Origin: Anaerovirgula multivorans
GTDB lineage: Bacteria > Bacillota > Clostridia > Peptostreptococcales > Natronincolaceae
NCBI RefSeq assembly: GCF_900188145.1
Contig: NZ_FZOJ01000008.1
Span: 1 to 64,000, forward strand
Reading direction: 5' to 3'
Length of the DNA stretch: 64,000 bases
The translations under genes were made by a program, and so were the position numbers. Positions 34,440 to 44,357 of this stretch are shown here, piece after piece. The stretch's first letter is position 1; each line of letters begins with the position of its first letter. The notes below the pieces were generated by a model. That model worked only from the letters and a program-made list of their open reading frames with translations, had not been told where the DNA came from and did no database searches.

Positions 34440-36640
34440 TTTTTTAATTCCCTTCTTCTTTTTACTAGGAATGTGGCTACATGAATACCTTTTGTTCCTC
34501 TACCAAATCCAGCATCTATGCCTTGTTTAACAGCTGATTCTGGCGATACCTGTGTACCTCCGCAAGCTATGATAATATTATCTCGAATACCTTTTTCTAT
34601 ACAAAGCTCATGAATTCGCTTCATATTTTTGTAATGAATATCATCATGGCTAATAATTGTAGAGGCTAAAATAGCATCTGCCTTTAGCTCAATAGCAGCA
34701 TCTACTAACTTTTCTAATGATACAGATGTACCTAAATAATGGCACTCAATACCATATTTTTCGATACCACCATGCTTGATGTCAATAATTTCTCTAAGAC
34801 CAACAGAGTGTTCATCCTCTCCAACTGTGCCAGCAACAATCTTCATTGGTTGTTTTTCAATATCTTCTCTTACTTCATCTTCCGACATCAATTCTGGCTC
34901 TGGAGGAATCACTAACTCATTGGTATCAATTGTAAAGCCTATTCTGCCTTTTAGTTCTATTCTTGTTCCTTCAGAAGGATGCATTTCTTCCTTATGAATT
35001 ACTTCTACATCCTCTAATCCCATCTTTTTCGCCATTTCAATAGAAGCAAACTCCGCTACACGTTTTGGTAAAGGTAGGAAGAGATTTAACATGATATAGC
35101 CATCACCCATCCATTCTACCTCTGGTTTCACCTTTGTTGTTTCCCTATACTCTTTAGTTTCTTCTAATCTTACATTCACGTTATCCGTTTCATCTAGCTC
35201 GTCGATGAAAACAATCTTTTCTGGTTTTTCATAGGTGGAGCCCTCTATTAATGTAGATGGATTGTTTACTGCCGCTACATCATACTGTACCACATTATTG
35301 TAACCAAAATGAGCTGTTACAGGAGCGAAGTAATCTTCATCTCTTTCATAAACTGTTCCAACACCTATGCCTCCATTGATCTTTCTTGCAATACCGTCTC
35401 CATTTCTTTCAGGATAATAGCCAGAATCTACAAAGAAGCCTTCTTCAACAGCTTTAAAGTATCCACCAGCTTCTATTACTTCCTCCATAAATAAAACGGC
35501 TCTTTCTTTTAACTCCCTTACTTTCTCTCTAAGGATGCCTTCATTCTTTAATTCAATCATATCCATTAGACCATCCATACCTACTAAGGCCTGCTTTGCT
35601 GTATCACAAGCTTCCATATTGTAAATATGCCAAGGCACGTTTCTTCCTTCATCAGGTGTAATGGTAGATTGAATTTCAGCCCTTGTTAATCTAGATACTA
35701 GTAGGTTTAGAACATGTGTTACAGTAGCTTCTCTAGTAGAAGACTCCATATATTTTGTGTTCATTTGTGCTCTCATTTTGTACTCTTTAAATAGCTCTCT
35801 TAATGCTACAGCATAAGGTAGATCTAAAGTCATACATGGAGCTGGAGGTGCTGTAGGTGGCACTGTAGATAGACAAATATTTTCTTTTTTCATACCAATT
35901 TTTACTGAATAAATTGAATTTAACGCATGTTGCACCATCAACTCTGGCATAACCTTCCATGCTTCTCTAGCTGTGGCATTGGCATTATGAGCTCCATCTA
36001 TTTGTGCTATATCTGCCCATACCATTGATTGTTTTGCTTCTGCCGCATCTACAAAGGATCGAATCATATTAATGTTTCGATATAAAACATTATATTGTGG
36101 GTCTTGATGAGCTCCGTTTACTCCTTCTTCGGCAAACATTACTGCAATTTCAGGCCCAGCAACGCCACTAATGTAGGAATGATAATTGATAGGTCTACCT
36201 ACCTCTTCTTCGATAAAGTCTAAAGCTTTTCTTTGAGCTCTTACTTGCTTTCTAGTTATTGGAATTCCACCGATGCCTTGAGGAGTACCTTCTATTAATC
36301 CATCGAAGTGACTCTGTCCAGCAGTTCTAATAACCATGATGTGATCTGCTCCATGCCAAGCTGCCATTCTCATACGACGGATATCGTCTTCAAATCTTCC
36401 TGAAGCAATTTCTGTAGTAATCACTGAGTCTGGTTGTGGATCTATATCATTAAAGTATTTTGCTGAAGGTAGTGGAGTACTGTTACCCAACGGAGTAGAA
36501 CAATTTTTATAAACAAATGGCCCCATTTGCAAGTCTTCTTCTTTATTTCTCCAAGTCCAACCTCTACGTTTAGGCGTATATTTATCTAAATCCTTCAATA
36601 TATTTTTTATGTTTAATTTTTCATTTGGCTTAACATCCAC
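34436..36640 (-). CDS. oraE: D-ornithine 4,5-aminomutase large subunit
   Basis: PLP- and adenosylcobalamin-dependent; moves the 5-amino group to C4, giving 2,4-diaminopentanoate. 734 residues. The C-terminal B12 domain has DEHSVG (609-614, DxHxxG, base-off ligand H611) and K622 eleven residues later. That is the same interval as the H618/K629 pair known in C. sticklandii OraE, so K622 is the likely PLP lysine. Start GTG at 36640, seven nt after GGGAGGTGC, overlapping the oraS stop. Confidence 0.95.
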   Translation of the reverse strand: MDVKPNEKLNIKNILKDLDKYTPKRRGWTWRNKEEDLQMGPFVYKNCSTPLGNSTPLPSAKYFNDIDPQPDSVITTEIASGRFEDDIRRMRMAAWHGADHIMVIRTAGQSHFDGLIEGTPQGIGGIPITRKQVRAQRKALDFIEEEVGRPINYHSYISGVAGPEIAVMFAEEGVNGAHQDPQYNVLYRNINMIRSFVDAAEAKQSMVWADIAQIDGAHNANATAREAWKVMPELMVQHALNSIYSVKIGMKKENICLSTVPPTAPPAPCMTLDLPYAVALRELFKEYKMRAQMNTKYMESSTREATVTHVLNLLVSRLTRAEIQSTITPDEGRNVPWHIYNMEACDTAKQALVGMDGLMDMIELKNEGILREKVRELKERAVLFMEEVIEAGGYFKAVEEGFFVDSGYYPERNGDGIARKINGGIGVGTVYERDEDYFAPVTAHFGYNNVVQYDVAAVNNPSTLIEGSTYEKPEKIVFIDELDETDNVNVRLEETKEYRETTKVKPEVEWMGDGYIMLNLFLPLPKRVAEFASIEMAKKMGLEDVEVIHKEEMHPSEGTRIELKGRIGFTIDTNELVIPPEPELMSEDEVREDIEKQPMKIVAGTVGEDEHSVGLREIIDIKHGGIEKYGIECHYLGTSVSLEKLVDAAIELKADAILASTIISHDDIHYKNMKRIHELCIEKGIRDNIIIACGGTQVSPESAVKQGIDAGFGRGTKGIHVATFLVKRRRELKK

Positions 36641-37005
36641 TATTTTGCACCTCCCTCAAACATAGTAATTGCCTCGTCCCATAGTTTGCCTTCGGCTAAC
36701 TGAAGACCTGTTTTTCTAACATCTAATCCTTTTTCTTTAGCTAGCTTATAGACAACATGCCCTGCTCCTTTACCCATTAAACCTCTATTCATAACACCTT
36801 CAACAATAGCTTTAGCTTCAATACTTGAAAAACCCATTCTTAGAAGAACAGAGCGTTCTATAGATGGCGTAGTATTTTTTCTTGCTAAATCAATCATTGG
36901 ATCTACGATTTTTTCTGCTAATTTCCAAAATTTTTGTTCTAAAGCTTCATCACTTAGATCGCTTAAATGTTTTCTTCTTTCTTGAAAATCATCCGCTCTT
37001 TTCAT
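36640..37005 (-). CDS. oraS: D-ornithine 4,5-aminomutase small subunit
   Basis: 121 residues, the usual size. It includes the family segment FQERRKHLSDLSDEALEQKFWKLAEKIVDP and a C-terminal GAGHVVYKLAKEKGLDVR. It forms the alpha2-beta2 enzyme with OraE. It lies between ortB and oraE in a tightly packed operon, with a CGGAGGTG site before the ATG. Its stop (TAG) shares bases with the GTG start of oraE. Confidence 0.94.
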   Translation of the reverse strand: MKRADDFQERRKHLSDLSDEALEQKFWKLAEKIVDPMIDLARKNTTPSIERSVLLRMGFSSIEAKAIVEGVMNRGLMGKGAGHVVYKLAKEKGLDVRKTGLQLAEGKLWDEAITMFEGGAK

Positions 37006-37027
37006 TATCGTACACCTCCGTTTTCTT

Positions 37028-38449
37028 TTATTGAATTGTTACCTTTAATTCACTTAAAACTTTTTCTACAAAATCATTGGTTGTTTTACAATCAATTGCT
37101 AAGAATTCTAAGTCCTCTTTAGTAATTGTAGTTACATTTCTATTTTCTATACAGTTTTTAATATAGGACATCCGTAATCTATCTATATCTATATCTCTTG
37201 CCTTAATTAAAGAAGGATGTGATGGTAAAATGATATTTTCTCCCTGCACTTCTTCATCAGGATTACCAATGGAAATATGAATTCCATTTTCCCTAGCAAA
37301 GGTTAGCTGAGGTTGAATATGCTTTCCGGCTCCTGTATATTCTGTTTCCTGTACAACAATTATTTTGTCTTTATCCAGCTCTTGAGAAATGGCAAAAGCT
37401 GCTGCTAAGGATGTGTTACCTGCAGGTCCTCTTTCCATTCCCTCTAACTGTGCTAAAGCTTCTGTCATATAGAATACTTCTCCTTGATTTACAAGAACAT
37501 ACCGATCCATATATCTTAAAGGTCTTGCAGCTGATCTTGGTACATCAGAACGGTCTGGCCAAGTAGCAAAGGGCATACCAAATCCTGTGTGACCAGTGGT
37601 AAAGGACTTTTTATTGAAATGTGTATCACTTGCCATATGTAAGCCTTTGAGGTTTACACTAGCACCTACAATTTTTACATTTTCTGCACCGGCTTTCTTC
37701 AACCCTCTAGCAGTTCCAGTTAAATTTCCTCCCCCTGCGTTTGTACATACAACAACATCAGGATCTTTTCCTTCTCTTTCTCGAAATTGCATAGATAGTT
37801 CATATCCTAAGGTTTCCACTCCTGCTATACCAAAAGGTGTATATAGAGAAGCATTAAAGTAACCAGTTTCCTCTAAAAGCTTTAGAAATGTGTAGAATAA
37901 TTCTGGACCAACGGTTAATTGCACCACCTCTGCTCCAAAGGCTTCACATTTCCTTGCCTTTTCAATGATTTCTGGTTGACCCTTTCCTGTACTGTCATAG
38001 CATTCTTGAATAATGATACATTTTAGTCCCCTCATGGCTGCTTGGCTAGCGACTGCTGCTCCATAATTGCCACTTGTGGCTGCTATAACACCTTTATATC
38101 CTAGCCTTTTCGCATGATAAACAGCATTTGCTGCTCTTCTTGCCTTGAAGCTGCCGGAAGGATTGCTGGCTTCATCTTTTATAAATATTCTTGCGCCTTT
38201 ACCCTCTGGTGCCAGCTTCCTAGCTAAAGCTGTTAGGTTTTCAAGCTCTAATAAGGGTGTATTACCTACACCTGTTTCCCCTTGAATTTTCTGCATTTCC
38301 TCTAAGGAATAACCTGTTTCCTTCATCATTTTTTCATAATCGAATGCAATGCTACCGAATTCAAAAACTGAATAATCGATGCCAACTGCCTTTTTCATAA
38401 TCTCACTTTTTCTTGCCATAACAGTTTCATAACTATTGTTGTTGCTCAT
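37028..38449 (-). CDS. ortB: 2-amino-4-oxopentanoate thiolase, PLP subunit
   Basis: Cleaves 2-amino-4-oxopentanoate with CoA to acetyl-CoA and alanine, together with OrtA. 473 residues of the tryptophan-synthase-beta/threonine-synthase fold. The PLP lysine is K102 in NPSGSFKARRAANAVY, and the phosphate-binding loop is TNAGGGNLTG. The ATG at 38449 is chosen for its spacing to GGGGAGG; a GTG at 38458 lies in that site. It overlaps the ortA stop by 17 nt. Confidence 0.94.
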   Translation of the reverse strand: MSNNNSYETVMARKSEIMKKAVGIDYSVFEFGSIAFDYEKMMKETGYSLEEMQKIQGETGVGNTPLLELENLTALARKLAPEGKGARIFIKDEASNPSGSFKARRAANAVYHAKRLGYKGVIAATSGNYGAAVASQAAMRGLKCIIIQECYDSTGKGQPEIIEKARKCEAFGAEVVQLTVGPELFYTFLKLLEETGYFNASLYTPFGIAGVETLGYELSMQFREREGKDPDVVVCTNAGGGNLTGTARGLKKAGAENVKIVGASVNLKGLHMASDTHFNKKSFTTGHTGFGMPFATWPDRSDVPRSAARPLRYMDRYVLVNQGEVFYMTEALAQLEGMERGPAGNTSLAAAFAISQELDKDKIIVVQETEYTGAGKHIQPQLTFARENGIHISIGNPDEEVQGENIILPSHPSLIKARDIDIDRLRMSYIKNCIENRNVTTITKEDLEFLAIDCKTTNDFVEKVLSELKVTIQ

Positions 38450-38750
38450 GATTGCCACCTCCCCACAGAATTTCCCTCAGCTGTAGTCCTATCTGTAGGA
38501 TTTCAGGAACAAATTTCCCAAAGTCATGATCATGATGGGGATTAATCTCTACTAATCTCCCTTTTTCATTTCTACCGGTAATCGTTTGTATCTCTACTTG
38601 TTCTCCTATACTAGCATCCTCCAATAAAAAACCTTTTATCCACATCTCTAAAGGTACCTTTTTAGTATCTTCAGGAAGTTGAGGTGCTCTTTCATGAGGT
38701 TGTAAAACAATATCGTGAATTCTTACCCATGTGCCTTTTTTTACATTCAT
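38433..38750 (-). CDS. ortA: 2-amino-4-oxopentanoate thiolase, small subunit
   Basis: 105 residues, full length for the family. It starts MNVKKGTWVRIHDIVLQPHERAPQ and holds EMWIKGFLLEDASIGEQVEI and TGRNEKGRLVEINPHHDHDFG. It is a small beta protein known only with OrtB. It lies 13 nt after ord and overlaps ortB. The His-rich stretch near residue 80 is typical of the family. Confidence 0.93.
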   Translation of the reverse strand: MNVKKGTWVRIHDIVLQPHERAPQLPEDTKKVPLEMWIKGFLLEDASIGEQVEIQTITGRNEKGRLVEINPHHDHDFGKFVPEILQIGLQLREILWGGGNHEQQQ

Positions 38751-38763
38751 ACTACTCTCTCTC

Positions 38764-39810
38764 CTATCTTTCTATTAAATCCCTCATATCACCCATGATT
38801 GCTCTTGGAACAGGTAAGTCAAGCATTGTCTTTAGACCAGCAGATGCATTGATGACGTGAGGTATCATATTTATACACATTGCTATTGTTCCTATGCCAC
38901 CTGGAATTTCTGGTTTTATTTGCATATTAATATCTGGTGTTCCTTTAATCCAAATATAATCTCCAGTATCAACACCTTCTGTTTCAGGAAGAATTTGTTG
39001 AGGATGCTCCATATCAATTTTTAATTCTCCATCTACATAACCATATCCACATTGACGACAACCAGCAACATTTCCAGCCTCTACTTTGGCATATTTCGTT
39101 TCTCTTTCAAAATTTGTTGTAATTGGTTCTCTTGTTTGTTCAATATTATCTATATTCCAGCCTATTCCATCAGCAACCATACGAATAGACTCTGGGAAAC
39201 CAACATGTCCGGCAACCTTACCAGTTTTAACACCCTCTTCAAATTCTTCAACGGTTAGCCCAACTCCTTGTTCTTCCATTACAGCACGACCGAATGGAGC
39301 TAGGTCATTGATCCTAGCAGCTTTAATATAATCTACTTCTTCACAGGTGCCTGTTAAAGCTAAAATAAGTAAATCCAGCACAAAGCCTGGGTTAATACCA
39401 GTTCCCAAAATGCTTACTCCATTTTCTTTTGCCAATCTATTCATTTCCTTTGCTAATTCAGGTTCTTGTGCTTGAGGATAAGCCATTTCTTCCGCTGTTG
39501 AAATAACATTTATTTTCTTTTGAACTACAAGCTTTATTTTTTCAAATGCCCCTTTAGTAAAAGAATCAGTTGCCAATAAGGCTACATCAACAGCTCCTTC
39601 TACTAGAACATCCTCAATATTATTTGCTATAATTACTGGCTGATTGTCTCCTCTTTCTATTCCTAATACTTCATACATATCTTTTCCAACTCTTGCTTCA
39701 TTTCTGTCACAAATTCCTACAATCTCTACTCCCTTTTTCTTTAATAGCATTTCTGCCATACCACTTCCCATTGCCCCAAATCCCCATATAACTACTTTAA
39801 TATTTTCCAT
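38764..39810 (-). CDS. ord: 2,4-diaminopentanoate dehydrogenase
   Basis: NAD(P)-dependent oxidative deamination of 2,4-diaminopentanoate to 2-amino-4-oxopentanoate. 348 residues. The N-terminal Rossmann motif is IWGFGAMGSGMAEMLLKKKG, with a dihydrodipicolinate-reductase-like layout and GTGINPGFVLDLLI in the middle. It is the first gene of the operon, 46 nt after a -24/-12 promoter, with GGAGGGG before the ATG. Confidence 0.95.
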   Translation of the reverse strand: MENIKVVIWGFGAMGSGMAEMLLKKKGVEIVGICDRNEARVGKDMYEVLGIERGDNQPVIIANNIEDVLVEGAVDVALLATDSFTKGAFEKIKLVVQKKINVISTAEEMAYPQAQEPELAKEMNRLAKENGVSILGTGINPGFVLDLLILALTGTCEEVDYIKAARINDLAPFGRAVMEEQGVGLTVEEFEEGVKTGKVAGHVGFPESIRMVADGIGWNIDNIEQTREPITTNFERETKYAKVEAGNVAGCRQCGYGYVDGELKIDMEHPQQILPETEGVDTGDYIWIKGTPDINMQIKPEIPGGIGTIAMCINMIPHVINASAGLKTMLDLPVPRAIMGDMRDLIER

Positions 39811-39855
39811 TTAAACCCCTCCATAAAATAAATTTCTAACTTAACTATTATTAAT

Positions 39856-39870
39856 GCAAGATAATAGCCA
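39856..39870 (-). promoter_or_regulatory. Sigma-54 (-24/-12) promoter of the ornithine operon
   Basis: The minus strand reads TGGCTATTATCTTGC, that is TGGC-N7-TTGC, the exact length of the consensus TGGCAC-N5-TTGC. Transcription would start near 39845, some 35 nt before the ord ATG. Confidence 0.8.
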
Positions 39871-40069
39871 AAAATATAGAATTCTTAAAAAATATTTATA
39901 ATTTATATTCATACAAGATAATGTTATTTATTCATTTTATTTAGATAGTTAATTGATGACGTGTTAAGCTTACGGTGGATTTTAAATTTATATTATTCTA
40001 ATATATATACATCAGCTATTTAGGCAATTTAAAATTTCAGTAGATTTTTTCATTTGAGCAACAAAATAG

Positions 40070-40107
40070 CGCAAATATATTTGCGTTTATATGCAAATAT
40101 ATTTGCA
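40070..40107. promoter_or_regulatory. Paired palindromic activator sites
   Basis: Two copies of GCAAATATATTTGC (40071-40084 and 40093-40106). Each is a perfect palindrome and each is extended by one more matched pair. Their centres are 22 bp apart, two helix turns. They lie about 200-250 bp upstream of the -24/-12 promoter, right behind the activator's stop codon. They are probably the enhancer for the Fis-type HTH of the activator; that is inference. Confidence 0.8.
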
Positions 40108-40133
40108 CTATTTTTATTGTATATCTATTTTAG

Positions 40134-41570
40134 CTATAACTCTTTATAATAAATATGATATTTCTTAAGCTTATGTTGTAACGTTTGTCTTTTCATTCCT
40201 AGCTTTTTCGCTGTTTGTGTAATATTGCCGTTCAAGCTGAACAAAACATCTTCAATATATTTTCCTTCTATTTTGCTTAGCATGTCTGATAAAGTTATTT
40301 CCTCCTGGCTTTCAAATAAAAGAGATTGAGTTTTTAAATAATTATTATCCTTCGATGCAAGTATATATTCTGGAAAATCCACAACCTTTAATATATGTTC
40401 ATCTTGAATATAGTTCATTGCACCCTCAATAAGATTTTCTAGCTCTCTCACATTACCAGGCCATGAATAACTTAAAAAATCACTTTTAACCTCTTCAGAT
40501 ATCATCCATACTTGTTTTTTAAAAATCTTATTATATTTGTTGATAAAAAAGTCTGTAAGTAATAAGATATCCTCTTTTCTTTCTTGTAAGCTAGGTATGT
40601 TAATACTAATTACCTTTAATCTATAGTATAAATCTTTACGAATAATACCTTGATTCATCAATTCTGTCGGTTTTTCATTGGTTGTGGCGATGATTCTAAC
40701 ATCTATAGGAATATCCTTTAGTCCTCCTATCCTTCTGATATATCCCTCCTGCAAAACCCTAAGAAGTTTCGCTTGAAGCTGAAGTCCCATTGAATTAATT
40801 TCATCTAATAATATCGTGCCCCCAGATGCCTGTTCAAAAATCCCTGGTCGATCTATGGCTCCAGTAAAGCTACCCTTAGTTGTCCCAAATAGGATACCTT
40901 CTAGCAGGCTTTCTGGCAATGCGGCACAGTTTTGAGCAATAAAGGGCTTGTTTTTTCTATTACTATGGAAGTGAATACTTTGAGCAAACAACTCTTTTCC
41001 AGTTCCAGTCTCTCCATATATTAAAATACTTGAAACAGAGTTAGCTGATCTTCTAGCCAAATTTATAGCTTTAACAAATATTGGGCTCTTCCCAATTAAA
41101 TCTTCAAAAACATATTGTTTAATTGCTTTTTCTTTTATAACTGGTTTAATTAACTCCTGATGTAACCTCATTATTTCATCAGATAAATTCTTAATCTTGG
41201 TAATATTTTTTGCTATTTCTAGAGCTCCTATTTTTTCGTTTTCATAGTATAAAGGTATAGTTGTATTGATGGTATTAATTTTTTTTCTTTGATTATTAAG
41301 ATATGTTTGGCACTCATTCAATATTGGGTTTTCAGTTTTTAGTACCTTTAACAGGGTACTGGTCTCATGGTTTAGACTAGGAAACACATCAAGAAGTCTT
41401 TGACCCATAACTTCATCAGCAGGCATCCCTTCTAATTCTGCCATGGCTTCGTTATATAATATGGTAACGCCCTCATTATTAATCACATGTATACCTTCGT
41501 CAATGGTGTGCAAAATTTTTTGCAGTATGACCATTAGCGTTCTTTTGGTAATCATTTTATCCTCTCCCAT
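40134..41570 (-). CDS. Sigma-54-dependent activator (PAS-AAA+-Fis HTH)
   Basis: 478 residues. PAS domain at about 10-120 (GIHVINNEGVTILYNEAMAE). AAA+ domain with Walker A GETGTGKE, the sigma-54 contact loop as GSFTGA, and Walker B GGTILLDEINSM. C-terminal Fis-type helix-turn-helix NGNITQTAKKLGMKRQTLQH. No receiver domain, so it should sense a small molecule or redox state through PAS. It lies just upstream of the enhancer and sigma-54 promoter of ord, so it is the likely ornithine-operon activator. In-frame M6 (MITKRTLM) is another possible start. Confidence 0.93.
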   Translation of the reverse strand: MGEDKMITKRTLMVILQKILHTIDEGIHVINNEGVTILYNEAMAELEGMPADEVMGQRLLDVFPSLNHETSTLLKVLKTENPILNECQTYLNNQRKKINTINTTIPLYYENEKIGALEIAKNITKIKNLSDEIMRLHQELIKPVIKEKAIKQYVFEDLIGKSPIFVKAINLARRSANSVSSILIYGETGTGKELFAQSIHFHSNRKNKPFIAQNCAALPESLLEGILFGTTKGSFTGAIDRPGIFEQASGGTILLDEINSMGLQLQAKLLRVLQEGYIRRIGGLKDIPIDVRIIATTNEKPTELMNQGIIRKDLYYRLKVISINIPSLQERKEDILLLTDFFINKYNKIFKKQVWMISEEVKSDFLSYSWPGNVRELENLIEGAMNYIQDEHILKVVDFPEYILASKDNNYLKTQSLLFESQEEITLSDMLSKIEGKYIEDVLFSLNGNITQTAKKLGMKRQTLQHKLKKYHIYYKEL

Positions 41571-41640
41571 ATTCAGAAGCTTGTTTTATTCTATTATATC
41601 AATTAAGCAATAAAATCTCTAGATGTACTTCCTATTAAAA

Positions 41641-41666
41641 AAAGAGGAAAATTATTTTCCTCTTTT
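41641..41666 (-). terminator. Terminator of glyA
   Basis: AAAGAGGAAAAT/ATTTTCCTCTTT stem followed by seven Ts on the minus strand, 15 nt past the glyA stop. Confidence 0.9.
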
Positions 41667-41681
41667 ATCAGTTATTTAATG

Positions 41682-42923
41682 TTACATATGTTCTTTATAT
41701 AATTCAAATTGCTGACATAAGCTCTTAACCATTTCAGATGCTTTTCTAATATTTTCAGGATTGCTAATAATCATATCGATTACTTCTGCAATCTTTATCA
41801 TTTCTTCTTCCTTAAAACCTCTTGTAGTAACAGCTGGGGTTCCTATCCTTATTCCACTTGTAACAAAAGGACTTTCTGGATCATAGGGTATCGTGTTTTT
41901 ATTTACTGTAATGCCTACTTCCCCTAGTAGCTTCTCTGCATCTTTACCGGTGATACTTTTATTTCTAAGGTCTAATAACAGCAAATGGTTGTCGGTACCG
42001 CCTGATACTAGAGTGAAATCTTTTTTTAACAACTCTTCTCCTAACCTTTTGGCGTTTTTGATTACCTGTTGTTGATAAATTTTAAATTCAGGTGCTAATG
42101 CCTCTTTAAATGCTACAGCCTTTGCTGCAATTACATGCATTAATGGTCCACCTTGTATTCCAGGAAAGATTGACTTATCAATCATTTTTGCATACTTTTC
42201 TTTACAAAGGATCGCTCCACCTCGAGGACCCCGTAATGTCTTATGGGTTGTAGTCGTAACGAAATCCGCATGATCACAGGGATTATTATGAAGTCCAGCA
42301 GCTATTAATCCTGCTATATGAGCCATATCTACCATTAAGTAGGCCCCCACTTCATCAGCTATTTCTTTAAACTTCTTAAAGTCAATTGTTCTAGGATATG
42401 CACTTGCTCCTGCTACGATAAGCTTAGGCTTTTCTTCATTTGCTATTCTTCTTACTTCTTCATAGTCAATCAATTGTGTCTTTTGGTCTACTCCATATTC
42501 CACAAAGTTATAATATACCCCTGAAATATTCACAGGACTTCCATGGGTTAAATGACCTCCGTGGGATAAGTTCATACCTAATACCTTGTCTCCAGGCTGT
42601 AGAATGGCAAAATATACTCCTAGATTTGCATTTGAACCTGAATGAGGTTGTACATTGACATGTTCTGCATCAAATAATTCCTTCAATCGATCCCTCGCTA
42701 ATTCTTCAGCTACATCTACTTCTTCGCAGCCTCCATAATATCTTCTAGCGGGATAACCTTCAGCATATTTGTTGGTTAAGTAGCTACCCATTGTCTCCAT
42801 TACAGCAGTTGAAACAATATTTTCCGAAGCAATTAATTCAATGCCTGCTCTCTGTCTACCTTTTTCTTTCATTATTACATCATAGATCTTCTCATCCACT
42901 TCTTTTAACCTATCAAAGTTCAT
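41682..42923 (-). CDS. glyA: Serine hydroxymethyltransferase
   Basis: Interconverts serine and glycine with tetrahydrofolate. 413 residues. The PLP lysine is in [40 protein letters not shown] and [14 protein letters not shown] are family signatures. The ATG at 42923 follows AAAGGAG by 8 nt; the longer frame to 42962 has no ribosome site. The nearby threonine aldolase and threonine/serine exporter form a Ser/Thr/Gly theme with it. Confidence 0.96.
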   Translation of the reverse strand: MNFDRLKEVDEKIYDVIMKEKGRQRAGIELIASENIVSTAVMETMGSYLTNKYAEGYPARRYYGGCEEVDVAEELARDRLKELFDAEHVNVQPHSGSNANLGVYFAILQPGDKVLGMNLSHGGHLTHGSPVNISGVYYNFVEYGVDQKTQLIDYEEVRRIANEEKPKLIVAGASAYPRTIDFKKFKEIADEVGAYLMVDMAHIAGLIAAGLHNNPCDHADFVTTTTHKTLRGPRGGAILCKEKYAKMIDKSIFPGIQGGPLMHVIAAKAVAFKEALAPEFKIYQQQVIKNAKRLGEELLKKDFTLVSGGTDNHLLLLDLRNKSITGKDAEKLLGEVGITVNKNTIPYDPESPFVTSGIRIGTPAVTTRGFKEEEMIKIAEVIDMIISNPENIRKASEMVKSLCQQFELYKEHM

Positions 42924-43125
42924 TAGCTGTTCTCCTTTCATGATAACTTGTCTCAAATTCATTATAGATATATTTTAGAAATTTTACAATAATTTCCTCA
43001 CTTTTTGCATAAAATCATAATGCTATCTATAGGATATCCTTTTACGATACTTTTAATATATTTTTGTAGATTTATCCTAGATTCTGATATATATTAATAT
43101 AATAAAGTAGATTGGAGGTGAATTT

Positions 43126-43917
43126 ATGCTTCAAGTAAACAGAAAAAAACTTTTGGTTTTAGCTCTTTATGCAGGGGAAATCATGTTAAAGAATGGTGCT
43201 GAAACCTACAGAGTCGAGGATACAATAATTAGATTATGTAAATCCAAAGGCTTTTCCTATGTGGATGTTTATGTTACCCCCACAGGAATATTTATATCCA
43301 TAGATAATAAGGGAGAGAGTCAAGAAGAAATTTTATCCTATATTAAAAGAATCAAGTCCAGAAGTATCAATTTGAATAAGGTTGCAGAAGTAAACAATTT
43401 TTCCAGAAAATTTGTTGATCAGAAGATATCCATAGATGATGGAATTAAACTTTTGAAGGAAATCGACCAATTGTTACCCTATCCCCACTACATCCATGCA
43501 GTTTTTGGAGGTCTAGCTAGCGCCTTCTTTGCTCTATTATTTGGAGCCAATATATTTGAATTTCTTAGTGCCTTTATTACTAGTATTTTAGTTACTTATA
43601 ATTTAAAATATTTATTAAGCATAGACTTTCCCCCATTTCTTACAAATGCCTCTGGAGGCGGAGTTGCAGCAATCATGGCCATTATTCTTTCATTCCTGCA
43701 CCCTTCAATCCATATTGACAAGATCATCATTGGCGCTATTATGGTAATGGTTCCTGGAGTGGCTATGACAAATGCTGTTCGTGATTCTATTGCAGGAGAT
43801 CTGGTTTCAGGTTTAGCTAGAGCTGCAGAAGCACTAATTATTGCGACGTCTATTGCATTTGGGGTGGGTTTTATTCTTAAGCTATGGATATTGTTTGCAG
43901 GAGGTACTTTAATATGA
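43126..43917 (+). CDS. Threonine/serine exporter, ThrE N-terminal domain protein
   Basis: 263 residues. A soluble N-terminal part has AGEIMLKNGAETYRVEDTI and VYVTPTGIFISID, typical of the ThrE/DUF1212 family. About five transmembrane segments follow from residue 125. It is the larger half of a two-gene exporter of threonine/serine or similar amino acids, and its stop overlaps the second half. The GGAGGTG site is well placed. Confidence 0.88.
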   Translation: MLQVNRKKLLVLALYAGEIMLKNGAETYRVEDTIIRLCKSKGFSYVDVYVTPTGIFISIDNKGESQEEILSYIKRIKSRSINLNKVAEVNNFSRKFVDQKISIDDGIKLLKEIDQLLPYPHYIHAVFGGLASAFFALLFGANIFEFLSAFITSILVTYNLKYLLSIDFPPFLTNASGGGVAAIMAIILSFLHPSIHIDKIIIGAIMVMVPGVAMTNAVRDSIAGDLVSGLARAAEALIIATSIAFGVGFILKLWILFAGGTLI

Positions 43918-44351
43918 TGTACGTTACTAATTTTGTTTATGCTCTTATCTGTACGATAGGATTTGCTATTGTTTTTAATGTTCCAAAGACATCTTTAATT
44001 AAATCTGGGTTTGGCGGAGCTTTGGGTTGGACAGTGTTCATCACTATTAATCATTTTTTTCAGTCTGTAGTTGTTGCAACTTTTATCGCTTCTTTCATTA
44101 TTGCATTAATTGGTGAAGCCTTTGCGATCATTGATAGACAACCTTTAACTGTTTATATTATTCCTGGTATTGTGCCTTTAGTTCCTGGTTTTGGTTTATA
44201 TTATACGATGCTGTCTATACTAGAAGAAAATTATGAACTAGCTATTAATCATGGCAGCGAATCCATTATGATTGCCATCTCTATAGCAGCTGCTTTGACC
44301 ATCGTATTATCGTTAAATTCTTATAGAAAAAAAAGAAGATCTAATTTTTAG
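43914..44351 (+). CDS. Threonine/serine exporter, ThrE C-terminal domain protein
   Basis: 145 residues with about five transmembrane segments. It includes GFGGALGWTVF and VYIIPGIVPLVPGFGLYYTML, the DUF3815 (ThrE C-half) pattern. The ATG at 43914 overlaps the stop of the first half (ATGA) and has AGGAGG upstream; the frame is open further 5', but without a site. The last codons lie inside the terminator of the convergent rseC-like gene. Confidence 0.87.
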   Translation: MMYVTNFVYALICTIGFAIVFNVPKTSLIKSGFGGALGWTVFITINHFFQSVVVATFIASFIIALIGEAFAIIDRQPLTVYIIPGIVPLVPGFGLYYTMLSILEENYELAINHGSESIMIAISIAAALTIVLSLNSYRKKRRSNF

Positions 44352-44357
44352 ATCTTC
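44335..44357 (-). terminator. Terminator of the rseC-like gene, inside the thrE C-half ORF
   Basis: GAAGATCTA/TAGATCTTC (9 bp, loop of 5) with a long T-run on the minus strand. It covers the stop of the rseC-like gene (44348) and the last codons of the plus-strand ORF. Confidence 0.85.
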
